From the NCBI GenBank assembly GCA_965247735.1, contig CBDFHN010000002.1:1798001-1862000 (forward strand): DNA of 64,000 nucleotides, in the 5' to 3' direction. The stretch is from JAOXRU01 sp965247735. GTDB taxonomy: Bacteria; Bacteroidota; Bacteroidia; Flavobacteriales; Flavobacteriaceae. Below the pieces are notes generated by a model. It saw nothing but the letters and a program-made list of their open reading frames with translations, did no database searches and was not told the DNA's origin. Made by a program: the position numbers and the translations under genes. This document shows positions 52,904-60,700 of this stretch, piece after piece. How positions within the stretch are numbered: position 1 is the first letter of the stretch; each line of letters starts with the position of its first letter.

Positions 52904-54445
52904 ATGAGCCGAAAAGTAGTATGGAAGACCAATAATCAAGACCAACTGAGTCTGCTTCCGCCAAGTTATGATGATTTAGTACCGAATAATCATCCGGTAC
53001 GTATAGTCAATTCTATTTTAGATCAGATTGATTTAAGTAGTTTAGAGCAAAGTTATAAAGGAGGTGGTACTTCTAGCTATCATCCAAAGGTTCTTTTGAA
53101 AATATTAATTTATGCTTACTTGCGTAATTTATATTCTTCTCGTAAGATAGAAGAGGCTTTAAGTGAAAATCTTCATTTTATGTGGTTGGCAGGCACTGCA
53201 AAACCAGACCATAATACCATTAGCAACTTTCGCTCTGGGAAGTTAAAACCACATTTTAAAAAGATTTTCAATCAAGTGGTGGTCTTATTAGCAGAACAAG
53301 GGTATTTAAGTTTGAAGGATATTTATGTAGATGGTACCAAGATAGAGGCTAATGCGAATCGTTATACTTTTGTGTGGGCAAAGAGTATAAAAACCTCACG
53401 TAATCGTATTGAAAAACAACTTAAAGAACTCTGGAACTATGTAGAGAAACTCTATCAGGATGAAGAACAACGTCCCAACACTCCAAACTTTGAAGCGATA
53501 GATCCCAATAAGGTATCAGATACTATAGATCAGATCAACGAAGCTTTGAAAGATAAGCCAGTTGATAAAAAAGTAAAACAAAAGCTGAACTATGCCAAAA
53601 AGAACTGGCCTAAGAATTTAGAGAAGTACAACAAGCAGGAACAGCAAATGGGAGGCAGAAACAGCATGAGTAAAACCGATCCTGATGCCACTTTTATGCG
53701 AATGAAAGATGATCATATGCAAAATGGTCAACTCAAGCCAGGGTATAATCTGCAAGCTGGCACTAATAATCAATTCATCGTTAACTACACTCTTGCCCAA
53801 ACTACAGCAGACACTACAACACTGATAGACCATGTAGCTGAATTTATAGAAAGCTATGACCAAACTCCAGAACAACTTACTGCGGATGCAGGGTATGGTA
53901 GTGAAGAGAATTATGCAAACCTAGAGCGTAAAAATATTGAAGCCTTTGTAAAATACAATTACTTCCACAAAGAACAATTAGATGAAAAAAGAGGGAATTG
54001 CAAAAAACCTTTTACAGCTACAAAACTATATTACAACACAGATCAAGACTGTTATTACTGCCCAATGGGACAAGTGATGCAAAATATTGGGAGCTATCAA
54101 AAAGAAACTAAAACGGGATATTTACAAACCATAAATCGCTATCAGGCGAGCAATTGTTTAGGATGTCCTATGCGAGGAGCATGCCACAAAGCTAAGGGTA
54201 ATAGAATTGTAGAGAGAAACCATAACTTAGTAAGACTTAAGGCAAAAGCAAAGCAAAAACTACTAAGCCAAGAGGGAATCGCACATCGTAAACAAAGATG
54301 CTGGGATGTAGAGGCTGTTTTTGGGAATATCAAACAGAATATGAACTTTAAGCGCTTCTTTTTAAGAGGTATCGATAAAGTTGAGACCGAAATAGGCCTA
54401 ATAGCTATGGCTCACAACTTAAAAAAGGCAACAATAAGGGTTTAA
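52904..54445 (+). CDS. IS1182-family transposase
   Basis: 513 aa from ATG 52904 (MSRKVVWK), chosen because the 11 upstream codons lie in the promoter and hairpin. The N-terminal DUF772-like domain (about 15-110; LLPPSYDDLVPNNHPVR, HPKVLLKILIYAYLRNLYSSR) leads to a DDE nuclease with D143 (YVDGTKIEAN), D328 (LTADAGYGS) and E470 (DVEAVFGNIKQN). A Cys-rich insert (YYCPMGQVM...CLGCPMRGACHK, in part) lies between D328 and E470. No stop or frameshift is seen, so the enzyme may be active. Confidence 0.93.
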   Translation: MSRKVVWKTNNQDQLSLLPPSYDDLVPNNHPVRIVNSILDQIDLSSLEQSYKGGGTSSYHPKVLLKILIYAYLRNLYSSRKIEEALSENLHFMWLAGTAKPDHNTISNFRSGKLKPHFKKIFNQVVVLLAEQGYLSLKDIYVDGTKIEANANRYTFVWAKSIKTSRNRIEKQLKELWNYVEKLYQDEEQRPNTPNFEAIDPNKVSDTIDQINEALKDKPVDKKVKQKLNYAKKNWPKNLEKYNKQEQQMGGRNSMSKTDPDATFMRMKDDHMQNGQLKPGYNLQAGTNNQFIVNYTLAQTTADTTTLIDHVAEFIESYDQTPEQLTADAGYGSEENYANLERKNIEAFVKYNYFHKEQLDEKRGNCKKPFTATKLYYNTDQDCYYCPMGQVMQNIGSYQKETKTGYLQTINRYQASNCLGCPMRGACHKAKGNRIVERNHNLVRLKAKAKQKLLSQEGIAHRKQRCWDVEAVFGNIKQNMNFKRFFLRGIDKVETEIGLIAMAHNLKKATIRV

Positions 54446-54524
54446 GGCCTAACAACCTCTAATTAGTTCATCAACTTACAGCCCATTTAAAAATTAAACA
54501 AATTATAATCCTCAAAATAAATCA

Positions 54525-54563
54525 ATATAAAAAGGCCGTCTAAATGTTTTTAGACAGCCTCTT
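54525..54563 (-). terminator. hairpin at IS right end, likely terminator for eno
   Basis: On the minus strand AGGCTGTCTAAA pairs with TTTAGACGGCCT (one G-U), and TTTTTAT follows. It is the first hairpin after the eno stop, 25 nt away, so the IS seems to supply the eno terminator. Confidence 0.75.
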
Positions 54564-54586
54564 CTAATTTCAAAAAATAACAGTTG

Positions 54587-55876
54587 CTATTTTATTTTAA
54601 AAGCATTTTTAGCAGGGAAATAAGCTACGGATCCTAACTCCTCTTCTATTCTAAGCAATTGATTATACTTAGCCATTCTATCAGATCTAGAAGCAGAACC
54701 TGTTTTTATCTGCCCAGTGCTTAAAGCTACTGCCAAATCTGCAATAGTTGTATCTTCTGTTTCACCAGATCTATGAGACATTACTGATGTATATCCAGCA
54801 TTGTGTGCCATATTTACAGCTGCTATAGTCTCTGTTAAAGTTCCTATTTGATTCACTTTAATTAAAATAGAATTTGCAATTCCGTTTTTAATTCCTTTTT
54901 CTAAACGCTCTACATTGGTCACAAATAAATCATCACCAACTAACTGTACTTTATCACCAACTTTTTCTGTTAGTGACTTCCATCCATCCCAGTCGTTTTC
55001 ATCCATACCATCTTCAACAGAAATAATAGGGTACTGAGCACATAAATCTGCTAAATACTGTGCTTGCTCTTCAGAAGAACGCACAGCTCCTTTATCACCT
55101 TCAAACTTGGTATAATCGTATTTACCGTTTACATAAAACTCTGCTGCTGCACAGTCTAATGCAATCATAATATCATCGCCTAGGCTATATCCTGCATTAG
55201 ATACTGCCAATGCAATAGTTTCTAAAGCATCTTCTGTACCTTTTAATGTAGGTGCAAAACCACCTTCATCTCCTACAGCTGTACTTAAGCCTCTGTCATG
55301 AAGCACTTTTTTTAGATGATGAAATATTTCAGCACCCATTTGTAGTGCTGTAGAAAAATCTTTAGCACCAACTGGCATCACCATAAATTCTTGAAATGCT
55401 ATTGGAGCATCAGAATGTGAACCTCCATTTATAATATTCATCATTGGTACTGGAAGTGTATTAGCACTTACTCCACCAACATATCTATACAAAGGCATAC
55501 CCAGCTCATTTGCTGCTGCTTTTGCTGCTGCTAATGAAACTCCTAAAATTGCATTTGCTCCTAATTTAGATTTATTTGGAGTACCATCCAATTCAATCAT
55601 TTTTGCATCAATAAGATTTTGTTCAAATACAGACATTCCAACAATTTCTTCAGCAATAGCATTATTTACATTATTAATAGCTGCTGTTACTCCTTTTCCT
55701 AAATATGCACTTAATCCATCTCTAAGCTCTACCGCTTCATGCTCTCCTGTTGAAGCTCCAGATGGAACCGCAGCTCTTCCTAAAACTCCGTTTTCAGTAA
55801 TCACATCTACTTCCACAGTAGGGTTACCTCTTGAATCTAAAATTTGACGTGCGTGAACATTAATTATTATACTCAT
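54587..55876 (-). CDS. eno: enolase
   Basis: 429 aa, converting 2-phosphoglycerate to phosphoenolpyruvate in glycolysis. Motifs: RQILDSRGNPTVEVDV, GASTGEHEAVELRDG, GGSHSDAPIAFQEFMVMP, the metal ligands in MIALDCAAAEF, SVEDGMDENDWDGW and LVGDDLFVTN, LIKVNQIGTLTET with catalytic Lys, and SHRSGETEDTTIADLAV. Full length, no oddities. It follows carA on the minus strand with 175 nt between, and an IS element lies just after its stop. Confidence 0.98.
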   Translation of the reverse strand: MSIIINVHARQILDSRGNPTVEVDVITENGVLGRAAVPSGASTGEHEAVELRDGLSAYLGKGVTAAINNVNNAIAEEIVGMSVFEQNLIDAKMIELDGTPNKSKLGANAILGVSLAAAKAAANELGMPLYRYVGGVSANTLPVPMMNIINGGSHSDAPIAFQEFMVMPVGAKDFSTALQMGAEIFHHLKKVLHDRGLSTAVGDEGGFAPTLKGTEDALETIALAVSNAGYSLGDDIMIALDCAAAEFYVNGKYDYTKFEGDKGAVRSSEEQAQYLADLCAQYPIISVEDGMDENDWDGWKSLTEKVGDKVQLVGDDLFVTNVERLEKGIKNGIANSILIKVNQIGTLTETIAAVNMAHNAGYTSVMSHRSGETEDTTIADLAVALSTGQIKTGSASRSDRMAKYNQLLRIEEELGSVAYFPAKNAFKIK

Positions 55877-56051
55877 ATTTGTTTTAACTTTTTATAACTT
55901 ACAAATTACGAAACTACAGTCATATATAGCTGTAATTTTCACCTCATTATATAAGAATTATTATTCCTTAAGCAATTGATACTTCCTTCTGATTTTAATG
56001 CATTCCGAAAACGATTTCTATTGTTTTTAATGCATTCAAAAGTTTAGGCTT

Positions 56052-57149
56052 TTATTTTAAATTGGTGATGAACTGATCAAATAGATACTTGCTATCATTT
56101 GGTCCTGGGCAAGCTTCTGGATGATATTGAACTGAAAAACAATTTTTATTTTTCATACGTATTCCTGCAACAGTATCATCATTAAGATGTACATGAGTAA
56201 TTTCCACTTCAGTATTTTTTTCAGTGTCCTCTCTACTGATTGCAAAACCATGGTTTTGAGAGGTTATTTCTCCTTTACCAGTTAGTAAGTTTTTAACTGG
56301 ATGATTAATACCTCTATGACCATTATGCATTTTATAGGTAGAAATCCCATTAGCTAATGCTATCACCTGATGTCCTAGACAGATACCAAATAATGGAAGA
56401 TCTTTATCTATAATAGTTTTTGCCAACTTTTGTGCATCAACTAAAGGCTCAGGATCCCCTGGTCCATTAGATAAAAAATATCCATCTGGATTCCATGCAC
56501 TCATTTCTTCAAATGTAGCATCATAAGGATATACTTTTACATATGCTCCTCTATCTGCTAAACACTGCAAAATATTTTTCTTTACCCCAATATCCAAAGC
56601 AGCTACTTTATATGGCGAATTTTCATTACCAAAAAAATAAGGCTCTTTTGTTGACACTTTAGAAGCAAGCTCTAAACCATCCATATTTGGAATAGCCTGT
56701 ACTTTTTCTTTTAAAACCTCAATTTGATCAAATTCTGTGGAGATTACAGCATTCATCGCTCCATTATCTCGGATATGAGAAACTAATGCTCTGGTATCCA
56801 CATCAGAAATGGCAAACAAATTGTTTTCTTCAAAAAAAGTTTCTAAAGATTTGTCTGCAGTATCTCGGGAATGGGTGTAGCTGAAATTTTTACATATTAA
56901 ACCAGCTATTTTAATACTATCTGACTGGCTTTCTGCAGCTGTAGTACCATAATTACCAATATGCGCATTGGTAGTCACCATTAACTGTCCAAAATAAGAA
57001 GGATCGGTAAAAATTTCTTGATACCCAGTAACTCCGGTATTAAAACATACTTCTCCGAAAGCAGTACCCGGTTTCCCAACCGCTTTACCATAAAAAATAG
57101 TTCCGTCTGCCAACAGTATAAACGCTTTTTCTCTTGATTGATATTTCAT
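56052..57149 (-). CDS. carA: carbamoyl-phosphate synthase small subunit (glutaminase)
   Basis: 365 aa, supplying ammonia from glutamine to CarB for pyrimidine and arginine synthesis. The N-terminal CPSase_sm domain (FNTGVTGYQEIFTDPSYFGQ) is followed by a class I amidotransferase domain with nucleophile Cys near residue 255 (FGICLGHQVIALA) and the His/Glu pair in QYHPEACPGPNDS. carB is not in the window. The start is preceded by copy 3 of the AGCATG element, which lies beyond the rplQ terminator and is thus in the carA control region. Confidence 0.97.
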   Translation of the reverse strand: MKYQSREKAFILLADGTIFYGKAVGKPGTAFGEVCFNTGVTGYQEIFTDPSYFGQLMVTTNAHIGNYGTTAAESQSDSIKIAGLICKNFSYTHSRDTADKSLETFFEENNLFAISDVDTRALVSHIRDNGAMNAVISTEFDQIEVLKEKVQAIPNMDGLELASKVSTKEPYFFGNENSPYKVAALDIGVKKNILQCLADRGAYVKVYPYDATFEEMSAWNPDGYFLSNGPGDPEPLVDAQKLAKTIIDKDLPLFGICLGHQVIALANGISTYKMHNGHRGINHPVKNLLTGKGEITSQNHGFAISREDTEKNTEVEITHVHLNDDTVAGIRMKNKNCFSVQYHPEACPGPNDSKYLFDQFITNLK

Positions 57150-57169
57150 GAGTATCTATTTATTTTTAT

Positions 57170-57235
57170 TTAAAAGATCACATGCTGTTTGCCATTAATA
57201 TTTCTCATATATGACAAAGATTTTAACATGCTTGT
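57170..57235 (-). promoter_or_regulatory. AGCATG leader element, copy 3
   Basis: On the minus strand AAGCATGTTAAAA (first box, CATGCT at 57227-57232) and GGCAAACAGCATGTGATC (second box, CATGCT at 57181-57186) stand 46 nt apart. The carA ATG follows 31 nt after the second box. The first box opens a frame of 19 codons that ends in TAA at 57170 and reads ..INGKQHV.., like the other copies. The rplQ terminator lies just upstream. Confidence 0.8.
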
Positions 57236-57273
57236 TTTATTACTTATCCTTAATTAAACTTTTACAAAATAAC

Positions 57274-57308
57274 ACAAAAAAAAGGACAAACTAAAAAGTT
57301 TGTCCTTT
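57274..57308 (-). terminator. terminator of the spc/alpha ribosomal operon
   Basis: AAAGGACAAACT (57281-57292) and AGTTTGTCCTTT (57297-57308) are perfect 12-nt arms around a 4-nt loop. On the minus strand a T-run follows. It lies 26 nt past the rplQ stop. Confidence 0.9.
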
Positions 57309-57333
57309 CAAAATATGATGAATATAACATCAT

Positions 57334-57840
57334 TTATTCTTCTGTCTTAGCATCTTCTGAAGAAGTATCAGCAGCTTTATCAGCAACTGGCTCTTCAACG
57401 TTTTTAGCTTTACTACGTCTAGTAGACTTTTTCTTAACTGGCTTAGCAGCGTTATATAGCTCGTTATAATCTACAAGCTCTATCATTGCCATATCAGCGT
57501 TATCTCCCAATCTGTTTCCTAGTTTTATAATTCTAGTATAACCTCCTGGACGACTTCCTACTTTTTCAGATACCCCACCGAATAACTCAGTTACCGCATA
57601 CTTATCTCTTAAGTATCTAAAAGCTGTTCTTCTGTTATGTGTTCCTTCTGCAGCAGTTTTATTATTTTCAGCTTTAGCTTTAGTAATAATTGGTTCAACA
57701 AATACTTTTAGCGCTTTTGCTTTCGCTACAGTAGTATTGATACGCTTGTGCTCTATTAAAGAACAAGCCATATTAGCCAACATTGCTTTTCTATGTGCTG
57801 TTTTTCTACTTAAGTGATTAACTTTTTTTCCGTGTCTCAT
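57334..57840 (-). CDS. rplQ: 50S ribosomal protein L17
   Basis: 168 aa. The conserved core (1-115; MRHGKKVNHLSRKTAHRKAML, in part; NLACSLIEHKRI-like; GDNADMAMIELVDYNE) is followed by a tail of about 45 residues rich in Lys, Ala and Glu (KKKSTRRSKAKN, EEPVADKAAD), as is common in Flavobacteriaceae. Last gene of the spc/alpha operon, 33 nt after rpoA, with a strong terminator behind it. Confidence 0.97.
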   Translation of the reverse strand: MRHGKKVNHLSRKTAHRKAMLANMACSLIEHKRINTTVAKAKALKVFVEPIITKAKAENNKTAAEGTHNRRTAFRYLRDKYAVTELFGGVSEKVGSRPGGYTRIIKLGNRLGDNADMAMIELVDYNELYNAAKPVKKKSTRRSKAKNVEEPVADKAADTSSEDAKTEE

Positions 57841-57873
57841 GATCTACAATTTATTCCAACCAAGGGAACAAGG

Positions 57874-58866
57874 TTAGTCCTTATCTAATTTATATTTTGA
57901 TAAATCCATTCCGAAGTTTAGTCCTTTATTAATAACCAACTCTTCTAACTCTGTCAAGGATTTCTTACCAAAGTTTCTGAACTTCATTAAATCGTTTTTG
58001 TTAAATGATACCAAATCTCCCAATGTATCAACTTCAGCTGCCTTAAGACAGTTTAAAGCTCTTACAGAAAGATCCATGTCTATCAATTTAGTTTTCAACA
58101 ACTGTCTCATATGAAGTGATTCTTCATCGTAAGTTTCAGTTTGTGCAATTTCATCTGCTTCAAGCGTAATACGCTCATCTGAGAACAACATGAAATGGTG
58201 TATTAATACCTTTGCTCCTTCAGTTAAAGCATCTTTAGGATTAATAGAACCATCTGTTTGAATTTCGAAAACTAATTTTTCGTAATCTGTTTTTTGTTCT
58301 ACACGGAAGTTTTCAATACTAAATTTTACGTTCTTTATAGGAGTAAAAATAGAATCTACAGCAATAACACCTAATGGTGCATTAGCTTTCTTATTTTCTT
58401 CCGCAGGAACATAACCTCTACCTTTTTCGATAGTGATTTCCATATTGATACTTACCTTAGGATCCATATTACAGATCACTAATTCCGGGTTTAATACTTG
58501 AAAACCAGAGATAAATTTTTGAAAATCACCAGCAGTTAATTGTTCTTGTCCACTTACAGAGATAGAAACAGTTTCGTTATCTATATCTTCGATTTGTCTT
58601 TTAAAACGAACTTGTTTCAAATTCAAAATCATTTCAGTAACATCTTCAACTACTCCTGAGATAACAGAAAATTCATGTTCTACTTTATCAATTCTAACAG
58701 AAGTGATAGCAAAACCCTCTAATGATGCAAGAAGTACTCTTCTTAATGCGTTACCAACAGTTAATCCATAACCAGGTTCTAAAGGGCGAAATTCGAATTT
58801 CCCCTCAGAATCTGAAGAATCAATCATTATAACTTTATCGGGCTTTTGAAAATTAAATAATGCCAT
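57874..58866 (-). CDS. rpoA: DNA-directed RNA polymerase alpha subunit
   Basis: 330 aa. The N-terminal dimerisation and assembly domain (FRPLEPGYGLTVGNALRRVLLASLEG, in part) and the C-terminal DNA-binding domain (about 250-325; LSVRALNCLKAAEVDTLGDL, FRNFGKKSLTELEELV) are both complete. It lies 14 nt after rpsD and 33 nt before rplQ in the operon. Confidence 0.98.
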   Translation of the reverse strand: MALFNFQKPDKVIMIDSSDSEGKFEFRPLEPGYGLTVGNALRRVLLASLEGFAITSVRIDKVEHEFSVISGVVEDVTEMILNLKQVRFKRQIEDIDNETVSISVSGQEQLTAGDFQKFISGFQVLNPELVICNMDPKVSINMEITIEKGRGYVPAEENKKANAPLGVIAVDSIFTPIKNVKFSIENFRVEQKTDYEKLVFEIQTDGSINPKDALTEGAKVLIHHFMLFSDERITLEADEIAQTETYDEESLHMRQLLKTKLIDMDLSVRALNCLKAAEVDTLGDLVSFNKNDLMKFRNFGKKSLTELEELVINKGLNFGMDLSKYKLDKD

Positions 58867-58880
58867 AAGATTGTTAACTT

Positions 58881-59486
58881 TTATTTAGAGTATAACTCGA
58901 CGATTAATTGTTCTTTTATATTTTCTGGAATCTGTAGTCTTTCTGGCACAGCAACAAAGTTACCTTCCATAGTAGCTGTATTCCAAGTAATCCACTCATA
59001 AACAGCAGCGCTATTTGCTAATGAATTACCAATAACTTCTAAAGATTTTGATTTCTCTCTAACTCCAACAACATCACCTGCTTTTAATGAATAAGAAGGT
59101 ATGTTTACCAACCCACCATTTACAGTTATGTGTCTGTGAGATACTAATTGACGTGCTCCACTTCTAGTTGGCGCGATGCCCATTCTATAAACAACGTTAT
59201 CCAAACGAGACTCACAAATCTGAAGTAAAACTTCACCAGTAACTCCTTTAGACCTATTTGCCTTAGCAAATACAATTCTAAATTGTTTTTCCAAAATACC
59301 ATAAGTGTATTTTGCTTTTTGCTTTTCCATTAATTGGATAGCATATTCAGACTTTTTACCACGTCTTCTGTTGTTTCCGTGTTGTCCTGGAGGATAATTT
59401 CTTTTTTCAAAAGATTTATCTTCTCCGAAAATTGCTTCGCCAAATTTACGAGCAATTTTAGTTTTTGGTCCAGTATATCTTGCCAT
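58881..59486 (-). CDS. rpsD: 30S ribosomal protein S4
   Basis: 201 aa, primary 16S rRNA binder and often an operon regulator. It starts MARYTGPKTKIARKFGE and has the PPGQHGNNRRRGKKSEY block, an S4 RNA-binding domain (LDNVVYRMGIAPTRSGARQLV, in part; HRHITVNGGLVNIPSY) and the final IPENIKEQLIVELYSK. The N-terminus lacks the zinc-binding four-Cys set. It is 84 nt after rpsK, a wider gap than elsewhere in the operon. Confidence 0.98.
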   Translation of the reverse strand: MARYTGPKTKIARKFGEAIFGEDKSFEKRNYPPGQHGNNRRRGKKSEYAIQLMEKQKAKYTYGILEKQFRIVFAKANRSKGVTGEVLLQICESRLDNVVYRMGIAPTRSGARQLVSHRHITVNGGLVNIPSYSLKAGDVVGVREKSKSLEVIGNSLANSAAVYEWITWNTATMEGNFVAVPERLQIPENIKEQLIVELYSK

Positions 59487-59570
59487 TTCTACTTTAATTT
59501 AGAACGAGATTATGAATTAAGGCTTATCCTTCGATAATCGTAACAACGTTCTGTATTGAATTTAATTTAA

Positions 59571-59963
59571 TTATACTCTTCTTCTCTTCGGAGGGCGACA
59601 TCCATTATGTGGTAATGGAGTAACATCTATGATTTCCGTAACTTCAATCCCGAAATTATGAAGAGATCTGATTGCAGATTCTCTACCATTTCCAGGTCCT
59701 TTAACGTAAACCTTCACCTTTTTAAGACCAGCTTCTTGAGCTACCTTAGCACAATCTTCTGCTGCTATCTGAGCTGCATAAGGAGTGTTCTTTTTAGAAC
59801 CCCTGAAACCCATTTTTCCAGCTGAAGACCAAGAAATAACGTCACCTTTCTTATTTGTCAAAGAAATAATGATATTATTAAATGAAGCAGTAACGTGAGC
59901 TTCTCCTACAGAATCCACTATTACTTTACGCTTTTTGGTCGTTTTTGTATTTGCCTTTGCCAT
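59571..59963 (-). CDS. rpsK: 30S ribosomal protein S11
   Basis: 130 aa, part of the 30S platform. Features: VTASFNNIIISLTNKKGDVISW, GFRGSKKNTPYAAQ and the C-terminal DVTPLPHNGCRPPKRRRV. An N-terminal basic leader (AKANTKTTKKRKVIVDS) is usual in this phylum. It lies 13 nt after rpsM. Confidence 0.98.
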   Translation of the reverse strand: MAKANTKTTKKRKVIVDSVGEAHVTASFNNIIISLTNKKGDVISWSSAGKMGFRGSKKNTPYAAQIAAEDCAKVAQEAGLKKVKVYVKGPGNGRESAIRSLHNFGIEVTEIIDVTPLPHNGCRPPKRRRV

Positions 59964-59976
59964 AATACGCTACTTA

Positions 59977-60351
59977 TTATTTAGTTGCTTTTTTCTTGTT
60001 TGCAACTGTTTTTCTTCTACCTTTTCTCGTTCTAGAGTTGTTCTTAGTTCTTTGACCTCTTAAAGGTAAACCAGATCTGTGACGAATTCCTCTGTAACAT
60101 CCAATATCCATTAATCGCTTAATGTTTAATTGAACTTCTGAACGTAACTCTCCTTCGATTGTAAATGATGCTACAGCATCACGAATACGACCAATTTCGT
60201 CATCATTCCAATCAGATACTTTAGTATCTGGGCTTACTTGAGATTTTTCTAAAATCTCTTCAGCTCTACTTCTACCGATTCCAAAGATGTAAGTTAATGC
60301 TATAACCCCTCTTTTCTGTTTTGGTACATCTACTCCTGCGATTCTTGCCAT
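59977..60351 (-). CDS. rpsM: 30S ribosomal protein S13
   Basis: 124 aa, in the 30S head contacting tRNAs and S19. It starts MARIAGVDVPKQKRGVIAL, has YIFGIGRSRAEEIL and CYRGIRHRSGLPLRGQRTKNN, and ends in a basic tail. It is separated from rpmJ by 3 nt. Confidence 0.98.
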   Translation of the reverse strand: MARIAGVDVPKQKRGVIALTYIFGIGRSRAEEILEKSQVSPDTKVSDWNDDEIGRIRDAVASFTIEGELRSEVQLNIKRLMDIGCYRGIRHRSGLPLRGQRTKNNSRTRKGRRKTVANKKKATK

Positions 60352-60354
60352 AGC

Positions 60355-60471
60355 TTAACCTTGTCTTTGTTTAAATCTAGGATTCTTTTTGTTGATTACG
60401 TACAATCTTCCCTTTCTACGCACAATGATGCACTCGGGACTTCTCTTCTTTAGTGATGCTCTTACTTTCAT
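60355..60471 (-). CDS. rpmJ: 50S ribosomal protein L36
   Basis: 38 aa, found by reading the short gap between infA and rpsM: MKVRASLKKRSPECIIVRRK continues to a stop with YVINKKNPRFKQRQG. Only one Cys remains (Cys14), at the first position of the classical zinc set; the other ligands are replaced (Cys-minus form). This is the normal place of rpmJ in the operon. Confidence 0.96.
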   Translation of the reverse strand: MKVRASLKKRSPECIIVRRKGRLYVINKKNPRFKQRQG

Positions 60472-60483
60472 TTCACTATATAA

Positions 60484-60699
60484 TTAATATCTATATGTAA
60501 TTCTTGCCTTTGACAAATCATAAGGACTCATTTCCAATTTTACCTTATCACCAGGTAATAATTTAATATAATGCATACGCATTTTTCCTGAAATGTGAGC
60601 CGTTACAACGTGTCCATTTTCTAATTCTACTCTAAACATTGCGTTTGACAATGCTTCGATTATGGATCCATCTTGCTCTATTGCTGCTTGTTTAGCCAT
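60484..60699 (-). CDS. infA: translation initiation factor IF-1
   Basis: 71 aa, a single S1/OB-fold domain that binds the ribosomal A site. Typical sequence: MAKQAAIEQDGSIIEALSNA, FRVELENGHVVTAHISGKMR, MHYIKLLPGDKVKLEMSPYD. It starts 1 nt after the secY stop and lies 12 nt upstream of rpmJ. Confidence 0.98.
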   Translation of the reverse strand: MAKQAAIEQDGSIIEALSNAMFRVELENGHVVTAHISGKMRMHYIKLLPGDKVKLEMSPYDLSKARITYRY

Positions 60700-60700
60700 A

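Larger units (their letters stand above)
52839..54563 (+). mobile_element. intact IS1182-family insertion sequence
   Basis: About 1.73 kb, bounded by 17-nt perfect terminal inverted repeats AAGAGGCTGTCTAAAAA (52839-52855) and its complement (54547-54563). It holds one full-length transposase gene. It lies 23 nt after the eno stop and 85 nt before the gltA start. I cannot see a target-site duplication; the flanks (CACAAAAA and CTAATTTC) do not match. Both ends fold into terminator-like hairpins. Only one copy is present in the window. Confidence 0.9.

Noticed and set aside
52831..54571. Target-site duplication flanking the IS element
   Set aside because: The bases outside the inverted repeats differ (CACAAAAA left, CTAATTTC right); no direct repeat could be defined without a relative lacking the insertion.
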